Assembly (NCBI RefSeq): GCF_012396235.1
Contig: NZ_JAAXPA010000011.1
Span: 1-64,000 of the forward strand
Origin: Rhodococcus opacus
GTDB taxonomy: Bacteria > Actinomycetota > Actinomycetes > Mycobacteriales > Mycobacteriaceae
Reading direction: 5' to 3'
Length of the DNA: 64,000 nucleotides
Each line of letters starts with the position of its first letter. Position 1 is the stretch's first letter. The position numbers and the translations under genes were made by a program. Below, piece after piece: positions 32,703 through 42,048 of the stretch. The notes below the pieces were generated by a model. It ran no database searches and was not told where the DNA came from. It saw only the letters and a program-made list of their open reading frames with translations.

Positions 32703-33477
32703 CGGCGGCGGTGCGCGCCGAGCGCACCGCCGAACGCAGGGGTCGCAGCAGATCCTCGAGCGTGGCCGCACTCGATGCGGACACGGTGCGCGCGGGGGCC
32801 ATCTGCTCGGCGACCGTGAGGATCGCAGCCACCTGATCGGCCGAGTCCAGGATCCGCAGCGCCCGCGGGGCGATCGTCGCCGGATACCGGTGCCGTGCGG
32901 ACTGCGCCAGCGCGTCGGCGATCAGCGCGCGCGGGTCGGCGCCGAAACCGGAATCGAGCATGTGCAGCGCCTCGAGCGCAGCTGCAGCGTCCCGCACCGC
33001 CTGCCGCATCGTGAACTCGGCCTCACCCAGTCCGGTGTGGTGGGCGTCGAGGGGAAGCCGCTCGATCGTCGACACCGTCCAGCGCAGCACGTCCGGACCC
33101 TCGACGTGCGGGACCAGCCCCGTTCCGGACCGGCCGGGCGGTCCGACGAGCACACCCTCGCCCGCGCTGATCGCGGCGGACGCGAACTCGGTGCCCGCGG
33201 GAAGCCCACGCACGTCGCCCGGCCCGGGCAGGACCAGCCGGATCTCGGTCTCGGGTTGCGACACGGAGCGGCGCATCGTCTGGAGCAGCGCCGTCACCCC
33301 GGCGTCCTGCGGGTGGGGCCACGGCAGCCCGGTGCGGCCGGCCGTCCCCTCGTCCTCGGCGCAGGCCAGATGCATCGGCGCCCACGCGTGGAGGGCGTCG
33401 ATGACGTCGTCGGGTGCACTGTTCCCGGCGAGCCAGGAACTGGCCCACACGGTGAGAGTGGCGCTGGGTGAAGTCAC
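32668..33477 (-). CDS. Conserved hypothetical protein (Rv1486c-like)
   Basis: A 269-aa soluble protein of unknown function in the place of Rv1486c. Helical segments dominate the C-terminal half ([37 protein letters not shown]). The N-terminus ([20 protein letters not shown]) and the middle ([19 protein letters not shown]) look like an alpha/beta domain, but no catalytic motif stands out. I chose GTG 33477 ([11 protein letters not shown]); the frame is open further upstream through the divergent promoter region. It is transcribed towards hemH. Confidence 0.75.
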   Translation of the reverse strand: MTSPSATLTVWASSWLAGNSAPDDVIDALHAWAPMHLACAEDEGTAGRTGLPWPHPQDAGVTALLQTMRRSVSQPETEIRLVLPGPGDVRGLPAGTEFASAAISAGEGVLVGPPGRSGTGLVPHVEGPDVLRWTVSTIERLPLDAHHTGLGEAEFTMRQAVRDAAAALEALHMLDSGFGADPRALIADALAQSARHRYPATIAPRALRILDSADQVAAILTVAEQMAPARTVSASSAATLEDLLRPLRSAVRSARTAAVNACARDGLTA

Positions 33478-33544
33478 GATAAACGAGCATATGTCGGCGT
33501 GGCGGCGTGTGCGTAACGGCGCCGCTGGCATAGCGTCAGCGCCC

Positions 33545-34384
33545 GTGAGCGGAGGCGACAGATACGGCGACATCTTTTCCGGACACCCACGCGCGAGGAA
33601 GCCCGTGACGCCCACGGTCCCGGCCGAGCGGGACCTGGTGGTCGAGGACGCGGGCACCGGTTTCTGCGGGGCGGTGGTGGGGTTCGAGCGCACCTACGAC
33701 GGCGATTTCGTCCGCCTCGAGGACGGGGCGCGGCGCACCCGGTTGTTCGCGATGCGGGAGGCGGCGTTCCTCATCGACGGGAAACCGGTCACCCTGATCC
33801 GCCCGGCGGCCAAGCCCGCCGGACCGGTGACCACCCGATCGGCGTCGGGATCCACCAAGGTGGAGGGGCTGCGGGCCCGGACGGCGCTGGCGAGCCGGAT
33901 CTGGGTGGAGGGCGTGCACGACGCCGCCCTCGTGGAACGGGTGTGGGGGCACGACCTGCGCGTCGAAGGTGTCGTCGTCGAGCACCTCGAGGGTCTCGAC
34001 AATCTCGGGGAACGGCTCGCCGAGTTCCGGCCCGGCCCCGGACGGCGCGTCGGTGTCCTCGTCGATCACCTCGTCACCGGATCGAAGGAGACGCAGCTGA
34101 CCCAGGGGCTCGGGCCGAACGTGCTCGTGACCGGGCACCCGTTCATCGACGTGTGGGAGGCGGTCCGCCCATCGGCGGTGGGCATCGAGGCGTGGCCGAA
34201 GATCCCGCGCGGTGAGGACTGGAAGACCGGGGTGTGCCGCGAATTGGGGTGGGGGACACCGCGCGACGGCTGGCGCCGGGTCTACTCGGCCGTCAACTCG
34301 TTCCGCGACCTCGAGGCACCACTGATCGGGGCGGTCGAACAGCTGGTCGACTTCGTCACCGTCGGTTCCGGAGATTCTGGTTAG
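33545..34384 (+). CDS. DUF3097 domain protein
   Basis: A 279-aa protein matching the DUF3097 family: RDLVVEDAGTGFCGAVVGFE near residue 37, FLIDGKPVTLIRP near 75, then RIWVEGVHDAALVERVWGHD and VLVDHLVTGSKE. The middle resembles a TOPRIM-like fold, but this is a guess from spacing (VEG, D-x-L). There is no ribosome-binding site; TAGCGT (33534-33539) just upstream of GTG 33545 could be a -10 box of a leaderless transcript. It ends 8 bp before the NfeD gene. Function unknown. Confidence 0.8.
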   Translation: MSGGDRYGDIFSGHPRARKPVTPTVPAERDLVVEDAGTGFCGAVVGFERTYDGDFVRLEDGARRTRLFAMREAAFLIDGKPVTLIRPAAKPAGPVTTRSASGSTKVEGLRARTALASRIWVEGVHDAALVERVWGHDLRVEGVVVEHLEGLDNLGERLAEFRPGPGRRVGVLVDHLVTGSKETQLTQGLGPNVLVTGHPFIDVWEAVRPSAVGIEAWPKIPRGEDWKTGVCRELGWGTPRDGWRRVYSAVNSFRDLEAPLIGAVEQLVDFVTVGSGDSG

Positions 34385-34392
34385 ATGGTGTT

Positions 34393-34824
34393 GTGGCTGC
34401 ATTGATTTGGCTGGTAGCGGGGGTGCTGCTCGCCGCCGCGGAAGCGTTGACGGGGGACTTCTTCCTCCTCATGCTGGCGGGCGGTGCGCTGGCCACGGCC
34501 GGGGTTACCGCGATCACCGACTTCCCGGTCTGGGTCGACGCGGTGATCTTCGGCGTGCTGTCCCTCGCCCTGATCCTCGGGGTGCGGCCGGTGTTGTTGC
34601 GTAAGTTCGAGAGCCCGCCACCGACCCCGACCGGGATCGAGGCGCTGACCGGCAAGCAGGCCCTGGTGCTCGAGGAGGTCGCCGAACACGCAGGGCAGAT
34701 CAAGCTCGGCGGCGACGTCTGGACGGCCCGCCCGCTCGACAGCACGGAAGTGTATCCACCGGGCACGACCGTGACGGTAATGCAAATTGACGGCGCGACC
34801 GCCGTCGTATGGAGGGGACCGTAG
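34393..34824 (+). CDS. NfeD-like membrane protein
   Basis: A 143-aa protein with two N-terminal hydrophobic regions (about 1-28 and 30-60) and a C-terminal OB-fold (residues 80-143) typical of short NfeD proteins: LTGKQALVLEEV, GGDVWTAR, PPGTTVTVMQIDGATAVV. The GTG start lacks a clear ribosome-binding site. It directly abuts the SPFH gene (no gap). NfeD proteins pair with SPFH/stomatin proteins in membrane microdomain or quality-control systems. Matches Rv1487. Confidence 0.9.
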   Translation: MAALIWLVAGVLLAAAEALTGDFFLLMLAGGALATAGVTAITDFPVWVDAVIFGVLSLALILGVRPVLLRKFESPPPTPTGIEALTGKQALVLEEVAEHAGQIKLGGDVWTARPLDSTEVYPPGTTVTVMQIDGATAVVWRGP

Positions 34825-36027
34825 ATGGCAGCGCTCATCGTGTTGATCGTGCTCGTGTTGTTCGTCGCCCTGGTGGTGGCCAAATCGGTGGCGCTGGTGC
34901 CGCAGGCCGAGGCCGCGGTGATCGAGCGACTCGGCCGGTACGCGCGGACCGTGTCGGGCCAGCTGACGTTCCTGATCCCCTTCGCGGACCGTATCCGGGC
35001 GAAGGTGGATCTGCGTGAACGGGTGGTGTCGTTCCCGCCGCAGCCGGTGATCACCCAGGACAACCTGACGCTGAACATCGACACCGTCGTGTACTTCCAG
35101 GTCACCAACCCGCAGGCCGCGGTGTACGAAATCAGCAACTACATCGTCGGTGTCGAGCAGTTGACCACCACCACGCTGCGCAACGTCGTCGGCGGCATGA
35201 CGCTGGAGGAGACGCTCACCTCGCGTGACTCCATCAACGGGCAGCTGCGCGGTGTGCTGGACGAGGCCACCGGCCGGTGGGGTCTGCGCGTCGCCCGGGT
35301 CGAACTCAAGAGCATCGATCCGCCGCCGTCGATTCAGGAGTCGATGGAGAAGCAGATGAAGGCGGACCGCGAGAAGCGGGCCACCATCCTCACCGCCGAG
35401 GGGCATCGGGAGTCGGCGATCAAGACGGCGGAGGGCGACAAGCAGTCCCGCATCCTCGCCGCGGAGGGCGCGAAGCAGGCGTCGATCCTCACCGCGGAGG
35501 GTGAGCGGCAGTCCCGCATCCTGCGGGCGCAGGGCGACCGTGCCGCGAAGTACCTGCAGGCGCAGGGCCAGGCGAAGGCGATCGAAAAGGTGTTCGCCGC
35601 AATCAAATCCGGCAAGCCCACCCCCGAACTCCTCGCCTACCAGTATCTGCAGACGCTGCCGCAGATGGCGCAGGGCGACGCGAACAAGGTGTGGCTGGTG
35701 CCCAGCGACTTCGGTGACGCCCTCAAGGGGTTCGCGAAGACCCTCGGCGCGCAGGGGCAGGACGGGGTGTTCCGGTACGAGCCGTCCACCACGGAGGAGG
35801 ATCTGCCCAAGCCCGAGGACGATTCGGAAGAGGTCGCCGACTGGTTCGAGACCAAGTCCGACCCGGCGATCGCGCAGGCCGTCCGGGCCGCGGAGGTCGA
35901 GGCCCGTCGTCCAGTCGACGGTCCGGGACCGCTCGCGACGTCCGGTGGCGCCGACGAGCATGCGCCGCTGGATCCGGGGGGAGCGCCCGGGCAGCTGCCG
36001 CCGCCCGTCACCCCGCCGACTCACTGA
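34825..36027 (+). CDS. SPFH (stomatin/prohibitin)-domain protein
   Basis: A 400-aa membrane-anchored scaffold protein. One N-terminal helix (residues 2-25) is followed by the SPFH domain (about 26-190). A run of about 11-residue repeats comes next (AEGHRESAIKT, AEGDKQSRILA, AEGAKQASILT, AEGERQSRILR), predicted to be a long helix for oligomerisation. The C-terminal 100 residues are acidic and Pro-rich. It starts immediately after the NfeD stop. The stop overlaps the convergent thioesterase by 20 bp. Matches Rv1488. Confidence 0.93.
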   Translation: MAALIVLIVLVLFVALVVAKSVALVPQAEAAVIERLGRYARTVSGQLTFLIPFADRIRAKVDLRERVVSFPPQPVITQDNLTLNIDTVVYFQVTNPQAAVYEISNYIVGVEQLTTTTLRNVVGGMTLEETLTSRDSINGQLRGVLDEATGRWGLRVARVELKSIDPPPSIQESMEKQMKADREKRATILTAEGHRESAIKTAEGDKQSRILAAEGAKQASILTAEGERQSRILRAQGDRAAKYLQAQGQAKAIEKVFAAIKSGKPTPELLAYQYLQTLPQMAQGDANKVWLVPSDFGDALKGFAKTLGAQGQDGVFRYEPSTTEEDLPKPEDDSEEVADWFETKSDPAIAQAVRAAEVEARRPVDGPGPLATSGGADEHAPLDPGGAPGQLPPPVTPPTH

Positions 36028-36745
36028 CCGACTCCGACACGGCGTAGCGACGCAGTAACGGGCGGAGCACGCCGAAGAGGTGTTCGGGTGTGTGCTCGAG
36101 GTAGAAGTGATCGCCCGGCATGATGTGCACCTCGCGCAGCCGGGTGGTGTGCCGCTCCCAGGCGTGCAGATCCCGCTCGCCGACCAGCGGATCGGCGTCC
36201 GCGCCGAGCACATGCACCGGACAGGAAAGCGGCGGGTCGCCCGGATCGCGGTAGCCGGTGCAGAGGCGGAGATCGTCCCGCAGCGCGGGGAGGCAGCGGT
36301 CCCGCCACGCCGGCCGGGCCTGGAGGTCGGCGGGCAGACCGCCCGTGATGCGCAGCAACTCGATCAGTGGCGCGTCGTCCAGGTCGTCGACCGGTGGCAG
36401 CGGCGAGGGTAGGTGCGGCGCCGAGTACCCGGAGAGCAGCAGCGCCCGTGGGAGCGGCTGCCCGGCCGCGCGCCGGCGGCACGCGAGCCGGTACGCCACC
36501 AGCGCACCCATGCTGTGCCCGAAGAAGACGTGCGGCTCCGTGAGGTGTTCGGCGAGTTCGGAGTCGAGTGCGGTGACGAGGGACTCGACGTCGGTGAACC
36601 CGGCCTCGCCGGCACGGCGCTCCCGTCCGGGCAGCTGCACGGGCCACACCGACACGTGCGGGCTCAGGGCGCGGTGCCAGTGGCGGTACGTCGAGGATCC
36701 GCCGCCGGCGTGAGGGAAGCAGAACAGCCGGAGGGGGCCGGGCAC
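36008..36745 (-). CDS. Type II thioesterase (TesA/GrsT family)
   Basis: Alpha/beta hydrolase that removes stalled acyl groups from carrier domains of PKS/NRPS systems, 245 aa. It starts with the family block LRLFCFPHAGGGSSTYRHW. The nucleophile Ser is in FFGHSMGALVAYRLA, the Asp is likely in VLGADADPLV, and the His is in MPGDHFYLEHTP. All three are present, so the gene looks intact. It begins 4 bp after the oxoamine synthase remnant on the same strand, so it was probably the editing partner of that ACP-containing enzyme, now a pseudogene. Confidence 0.88.
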   Translation of the reverse strand: MPGPLRLFCFPHAGGGSSTYRHWHRALSPHVSVWPVQLPGRERRAGEAGFTDVESLVTALDSELAEHLTEPHVFFGHSMGALVAYRLACRRRAAGQPLPRALLLSGYSAPHLPSPLPPVDDLDDAPLIELLRITGGLPADLQARPAWRDRCLPALRDDLRLCTGYRDPGDPPLSCPVHVLGADADPLVGERDLHAWERHTTRLREVHIMPGDHFYLEHTPEHLFGVLRPLLRRYAVSESVSESAG

Positions 36746-36749
36746 GGCG

Positions 36750-37384
36750 CTACGCCGCCGCGACGAGCGTGGCGAGTTCTTCGGCGAGAGCGGCCACCGT
36801 GGACCGGATCTGGTCCTCCGTGTGGCACGAGGTGACGAAGAAGCGCAACCGCGCGAGGTCTTCGGGCACGGCCGGGTAGAGGATCGGGTTCACGTTGATG
36901 CCGCGCCGGAGCAGGGCCTTGGACAGTGCGAGGGTGCGGAGTGAATCCCCGACGATGCACGGGATGACCGGGGTGTCCTCGGTGTCCTTGGTATCGATTC
37001 CGGAGTCCGTGGCGAGCTGCAGGAAGAGCCGGGAGTTGCGACGCAACCGGTCGAGCGCCTCGGGTTCGGCGCGCATCTGTCGGATCGCGGCCAGGGACGC
37101 CGCGGCATTCATCGGCGTCATCCCGACGCTGTAGACGAAACCGGGTGTCGTGTACTTCAGGTAGCGGATGAGCGCGGCGCTGCCCGCGACGTAGCCGCCG
37201 CAGCCGGCCAGGGCCTTCGACATGGTGCCGGACCACAGTTCGACGTCGTCGCGGTCGACGGCGAAGTGCTCGCCGATGCCCCCGCCGGTGGCGCCGAGCA
37301 CCCCGATGCTGTGCGCCTCGTCGATCATCATCAGTGCCTGATACTTCTTCTTCACCGCGATCATCGCGGGCCGTCGGGGATGTC
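36750..37384 (-). pseudogene. C-terminal remnant of ACP-alpha-oxoamine synthase gene
   Basis: Encodes the PLP-binding C-terminal half of an alpha-oxoamine synthase (BioF/KBL/ALAS fold). It holds MMIDEAHSIGVLGATGGG with the PLP-ring Asp/His, the Schiff-base Lys in GTMSKALAGCGGY, and the C-terminal domain through PILYPAVPEDLARLRFF. The family's preceding block TDIPDGPR is also encoded (37369-37384), but in another frame; one base is missing before ATG ATC GCG, and the sequence upstream is unrelated. The N-terminal part of the same ancestral gene lies at 41067-41881. About 65 residues between the pieces are gone. Confidence 0.85.
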
Positions 37385-37760
37385 GGTGGTTGGGCTGTGC
37401 AAGGCGGCATGGGTGGGCCGGTGGCCTTCTCGGCGCACAGGTCCGGGTGACCGAATCTTTGACCGCGCGGAGCTCGATTCTGATCTGGGCAGGCCCGGAT
37501 GGGAGTGTGTGGGAGCGACGCCGGAGCGGGTGGTGGCAGTGTATTGCCGGATGTCTGGCTCGACAGGGTAAGGGGCGTCGCTGGTCGATCCGAAAAGATG
37601 TTGCGGGACAGCACTTCTGGTGCGGTGTATCGAGGTATGCATGGATCGCGATTCGAGTTCGGGGGGCAGCAGGCGGGGTTGAGCCGGATGCTCGACGGCG
37701 CGCCCGAGGGCCGGTTCGCCGGTGGCGTGGTTCGGGCGGTGATTGAGTTCCTGACGGAGG
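37385..37760. other. Unassigned segment between oxoamine synthase remnant and IS110
   Basis: About 375 bp with no supported gene. The longest forward frame (37499-37783, 94 codons) has no ribosome-binding site and no recognisable motif, and it overlaps the IS110 3' end. It may be the non-coding end of the IS110-type element or remnant flank. Confidence 0.4.
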
Positions 37761-38794
37761 TCAAGCCACCTGGCGGCTCGTAGGCTTGGCCATGGCGGGC
37801 TGGGCTGTTGGAGACCATCGCGACTCCTGGGACTCCTGGCCCGCCGCCTGCTTGCGGCGCTCACGCATCCGCTTGTAACGGACATTTTCGCGCCGCCGCG
37901 GGTCGATCTTGTAGCGCGCCTTGACGATCGCCCGGCCCTCGGCCTCGGTGATCGGCGTGTCGTCGACGTCCCGCAAGGCGTACGGTTGGCCGGTACGCAT
38001 GCAGGCGGCGATCCGGGTGACCAGATGACAGATCGCAGACTCGTCATGCCGGTCGCCGACCATCAACCGCTGGCACTTCGCCGCGAACTGGGGATCGACC
38101 CTGCGAGCCTGGTCGGCAGCGGTGCACAGCATCTCACGCAACAGCGGATCCCGGCCTTGGTGATCGAGGACTCGACCTTGCACACCCCGGACTGGCTGAC
38201 CTTGGGAACCAGACCGGTATACGCGCGGATCGCGGCCAGGGACGTGAACCGGTGCGGGTCGCCGATCCGTCCAGCGATGACCGCGCTGATCACCGCCCCC
38301 ACGCCGGGAGCAGAGGCAACGATGCCGGCCGGGTCGGCGTCGGCGTAGAGGTTCGCGACTCGCTCGTCGATCTGCTTGATCTGACGGGTCAGGAACAGTG
38401 CCTGTTCGGCTTCGTGGGCGATGTCCTCAGCGAGCTCGGCGAAGGCCGGCAAGGGCAGTCGGGCGAGCAATTCGGAGTCGATCCGGTCGTTCTTGGTGTG
38501 CTTGGAGTAGTACTTACGCAGGTCGGCCGACTGGGCGGTCGTGACCATCACCACGCGTGCACCGTGGCGACGGAACCACTCCGCCAGCACGATCCACGCG
38601 TTCCGGGTCGGCTCGACCACCGCAGTCAGCTCAGCCGGATCGGGCAGGTCCAAGTCCGCCCACATCCGTTCCAGATAGGCCAGCCGTGTCCAGAACTTCC
38701 GGCCACGCCATACCGTGGCACCATCACGGGCCCGCGTCGCCTGATGCTCCGCCCAGACAGCCACGTCGATCCCCAACGTCAATGCCATCGTCAT
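37761..38794 (-). pseudogene. IS110-family transposase, frameshifted
   Basis: A DEDD-type transposase of about 344 codons split over two frames. The N-terminal RuvC-like part has GIDVA, VVEPTRNAW and KNDRIDSELLARLPL (the D-x-x-D pair). The C-terminal part holds the transposase_20 region: SAPGVGAVISAVIAGRIGDP, then CKVESSITKAG. There a base is missing, and the continuation DPLLREMLCTAADQARR is in the next frame down to 37761. The start is ATG 38794 or 38788, after AGGAG. The element is therefore probably immobile unless complemented or unless frameshifting occurs. Confidence 0.87.
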
Positions 38795-39088
38795 TGCTCC
38801 TGTCGGTCCACATCCCTGTTCACCAGGTGACTGACCATCGCGGCCACGGCCCAGACATTCTCTAAGCAGGAGTCCACGCCTACCGGCCGGCTCCAAGTTC
38901 CCGAACAAGGACACCGCTCGACCAGACACCGAGCCCGCAGACGACCACTCAAAAGCCAGGGATCACCAGGTATGCCGGTCGGACGTTCGGCCCGCCTGCG
39001 GACTCCCTCCGAGGCTAAATGTCGGAGGTCGGCGTTACAGTCATGTCCTGCGAGACAAAGGGTGCCACATGTGCTGGTGGGAGGGTTG
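38795..39088. other. Intergenic DNA between IS110 and the TnpB-like gene
   Basis: No supported gene. A short hairpin, CCTCCGA (39006-39012) with TCGGAGG (39022-39028) around GGCTAAATG, lies about 250 bp before the TnpB-like frame. Subterminal hairpins mark IS200/IS605 ends, so this could be the left end of the TnpB element. That is a guess from one hairpin. Confidence 0.4.
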
Positions 39089-39262
39089 ATGGATGACGTC
39101 AGGGCGGTGCCAGCATCGTTGTCCGGTCGGTTCTCTGCGCTGCGGTCGACACGGAATCACCACCGGCTGTGGGGCGGCGCCGGGACGGTGAGCATGGCGG
39201 GCGATCGCGAGTCGTCTCGGACTACAACGGTGCTCGCCGCTCATGAATTGGGCCCGGCATGA
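39089..39262 (+). CDS. Small hypothetical ORF coupled to TnpB-like gene
   Basis: A 57-codon frame (MDDVRAVPASLSGRFSALRS...) with a GGGAGGG ribosome-binding site at 39079-39085. Its stop overlaps the ATG of the TnpB-like gene at 39259 (ATGA). I recognise no family. The coupling and ribosome-binding site are the only support; it may simply be the translated leader of the element. Confidence 0.3.
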   Translation: MDDVRAVPASLSGRFSALRSTRNHHRLWGGAGTVSMAGDRESSRTTTVLAAHELGPA

Positions 39263-41049
39263 CCGGGCCGGGATCGACCGTGCCGCGGCAGTTCGCGTTC
39301 ACCACCCGCGCCCATGTGGCGGTCGACGCCGTGACCGGCGAGCCGATCGGCCTCGACGACGTCGACATCCGGGTGAGGTGGCTGCTCGACCTGATCGCCG
39401 CGGCCGGCGGCGAGTTGGTGTCGCGGCTGTGGAAGCTGGCAACGTTCGATGTGCTCGCCGCCGGCCTGGACCGCCAAGACCGCAGGCTGCCCGCGCAGGG
39501 TCATGTCGCCGCGGCCCGCCTCGGCTGGAACCCAACCTATCCGGACGGGTTTATGTGCCGTCACGGGTCACGCGGGTGGTGACCGCGCAGGTGATGGCCA
39601 CCTTGCGGACCCTGACGTATCGGGACACCGCGATCACGGCACTCTCTCAGCGATTCGACCCGGCCACCGGCGCTGTGGCACCGGAGACCGGGTCACCGGA
39701 CTACGTGCCGCCCGGCTTTGCCCGGGGTGTGCGACGTCAGCTCGCCGCCCGCGCCCGCGGTGGTGGGGGCACCGGCCGGCCGGCTGCGGATCACCGACCT
39801 GCAGGAACCACCGCAGACGAGCGCGATGGCCCGTTTGTCGGCCGCCGACCGGCAGCTCGCGCAGCTTGCCGTAATCGGTGATGAGCTGGTGCTGACGGTG
39901 AAGTTGCCGACCTGCCCCACTCCCACGGGGCGGGCGCAGTGGCGGCGGGTGCGGCTCACCGCGGCCATCCCTGAGCACCTGCACGGCCGGGCGATCACCG
40001 ACTGGCACCTGCCGACCCTCGTCCTCGACCGTCGAGGTCTGTTGTGGCGATGCGCGGCGACCGAACTCGTCCCGGCAGACGACCTGGACTCGGCCGCCGT
40101 CGCGGTCGGGGTGGACTGGTCGCCGTCGACTCTGGGTGCCGCCGCCATCACCGCCGCCAACCCGGACGGGCTGGTGTCGGACTACCGGGGCTGGACCTAC
40201 GACGACCGCGGCCTCGGAATCAAACTTGCCCGCCTGCAAACCGAAGGTCAACTGCTGCACCGCAAGCCGCCCGGTTGGCCCAACTGGCCGCGACCGCACC
40301 CCCCCGAGGTCCGAGCACAACTCGACGCGAAGATCGCCGTCCTCGACGGGCACCGAACCGCTGTCGGCGTCAAACGGGGAAAGATCAACCGGGAACTGGC
40401 GTTCCACTTCGCCCGCCAGGTCACCGGCTACGCCGCCGACGCCCAGGCGCAGCTGATTGCAGTGGAAGATCTCACCACCCTCGAGACTCGCGGACACGGA
40501 CGCGTCAACAACAACCGGGCCGCGCAGTCCGCCCGCCGCCAAGCCGTCGCCGCCCTCGCCCACACCGCCGCCGGTATCGGCATCACCGTGGTCTCCGTGC
40601 CGGCCCGGGGATCGTCCGCACAGTGCCCGGGCTGCGACGAACCACTTGCACGCCCCGGCGGCTACCACGCCGCATGGTGTTCACCCTGCCGGGTCGGCGG
40701 TAACCGCAACCACCTGGCGGGGGTGAACCTGGCCAAACGCGCGCTGCTCGGCAAGAACAAAACCACCCGGCGGCGTGAGCAGTTACCCGCGATCCGGGTC
40801 GCCGAACACGCGCCGGTGCGGCAGTGCCGGGACAAGAAAGGTCCCACCCCGAGCAGACCATGGCACCGCCGGGTCCGCCACAGCCTGCCCACCGTGACAC
40901 CGCGGATGGGGGTGAATCCGAAACAGCATGTTCCTGCACCACAAGCGTCGGTGTGGGACACGGTCAAACCCACACCACCGCACGATGAGGCGGGTAGCCG
41001 TGACACACGTCTATCTCCCCGCCCGCCACGCAAGCGGCAAAGGACATGA
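39259..41049 (+). pseudogene. TnpB-like RNA-guided nuclease gene, frameshifted, RuvC III altered
   Basis: Relative of the IS200/IS605 TnpB proteins common in actinobacteria. The N-terminal domain is in one frame (39259 to about 39550, VDAVTGEPIGLDDVD...). It continues in a second frame (GRVYVPSRVTRVVTAQ..., to about 39715) and returns to the first frame for the 443-codon remainder (TTG 39718 to 41049). In that part the RuvC motifs are VGVDWSPSTLG (Asp) and LIAVEDLTTLETRG (Glu). A CPGC...CSPC zinc ribbon follows, then GGNRNHLAGVNLAKRA. Here the usual DRD is NRN, so the third catalytic Asp is missing. A basic, Pro-rich 100-residue tail ends the frame. No TnpA is present. Confidence 0.75.
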
Positions 41050-41066
41050 GATCTACGTAGACGATG

Positions 41067-41881
41067 TCGTGGATGACCAGGCAGCAGGATGACCGTGACG
41101 TTGGTGGCGTGTCCGCTCACGAGGGCGATCCGTCCTCGGTGCCGAGCGGGCTGGCCAATTCGGCTTTGAGTTCGCGGTGTACCGGCTTCTCCTCGGACAG
41201 CAGCCGACTGGCCGAGCGGGAAGTGCCGTCGCGGGCGACCGTGTCCTGCACCGCCGACACGACGGCGGGGTGCCCGGACATGCCGAGGTAGTTCTAGCTG
41301 GAGAAGTTGTCGACCTCCGCGCCCCAGATGATCGACGTGTCGCGCGTGGCGCGGTTTGACGAGGAAGTACGGGTTGCGAGCCCCTCGGCCGTGTTCAGCC
41401 GTGCGGCGAGCGCCTGAACCTCCAGGAACCCCGCGATGCGGAACTCGGGTGCGACCGCGGTGCGTAGGGCCTCCGGTTCCTGCGGACCGACGGTTCTGGC
41501 CGTGGGGGACACGGGTGCGTGGTGCGAGGTCACGTGCGCGATGACATCGCCGAGAGTGCGGCTAGGTGAGAACCAGTGCGGTTCGACGACGAGACCGGGG
41601 AATGCGCGGCTCACCCCGCCGACCAGGTCGGTGATCATGATCGAGTTGAATCCGAGGTCGCCGACGAGCGTCTGCATCGCCTTCAGCGCCGCTGCCGGGA
41701 ATCCTCTGACCCGGGCGACTTCCGCGCGCACCCTCGTCGCGACGTCGCCGACCGGTGTAGCGGGGACCCGGCCCGGCGTTGGCGTCGCCGCCGGCACGGG
41801 GAGGGCTACTGCGGGAACGCCGTTGGCGGCAGCAGCGAGGACGGCGGCCTGTTCCCGGAAGAGCGCGATCAGTTGTTCCAT
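41067..41881 (-). pseudogene. N-terminal remnant of ACP-alpha-oxoamine synthase gene
   Basis: Starts at ATG 41881. Residues about 50-120 form an acyl carrier domain (VRAEVARVRGFPAAALKAMQ, then DLGFNSIMITDL with the phosphopantetheine Ser). The linker leads into the oxoamine synthase domain (RDTSIIWGAEVDNFSS). There a TAG (41294-41296) replaces the Tyr of the conserved SSYNYLG. Past the stop the frame continues as NYLGMSGHPAVVSAVQDT, then needs a frame change to read ALVSGHATNVTVI, and another small deletion before LVIHD, where similarity ends. The gene is degraded, not merely interrupted. It once made a carrier-fused PLP enzyme of the polyketide/prodigiosin type. Confidence 0.85.
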
Positions 41882-42048
41882 GGTGGTGTCTCCAGGTCGG
41901 GCGTCGGGCGTCGTGTGGGCAGGTGCGGGGTCGGCGCGGCCGTGGGTGCGTCGTCAGGTATCCAGAAGCGGGCGGTAGTCGCGAACTCGTATCCGCTGAG
42001 CCGTCGGCGGACTCGGGCACCCGGCTCGTGGATGTCGCCCGGGGACGG

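Larger units (their letters stand above)
37385..41066. mobile_element. Inserted DNA with IS110 and TnpB-like genes
   Basis: This 3.7-kb block separates the two halves of the oxoamine synthase gene. It contains an IS110-family transposase (minus) and a TnpB-like gene (plus), each frameshifted. The borders are set by where oxoamine synthase similarity stops (about 37385 and 41066). No terminal inverted repeats or target duplications are visible, consistent with IS110 and IS200/IS605-type elements, which lack them. Two separate insertions plus a deletion of host sequence is the simplest history. Confidence 0.75.

Noticed and set aside
39259-41049. Type V CRISPR effector (Cas12-like)
   Set aside because: RuvC and zinc ribbon are shared with TnpB, but no repeat array, Cas1 or Cas2 is near, and the layout is that of an IS-borne TnpB.
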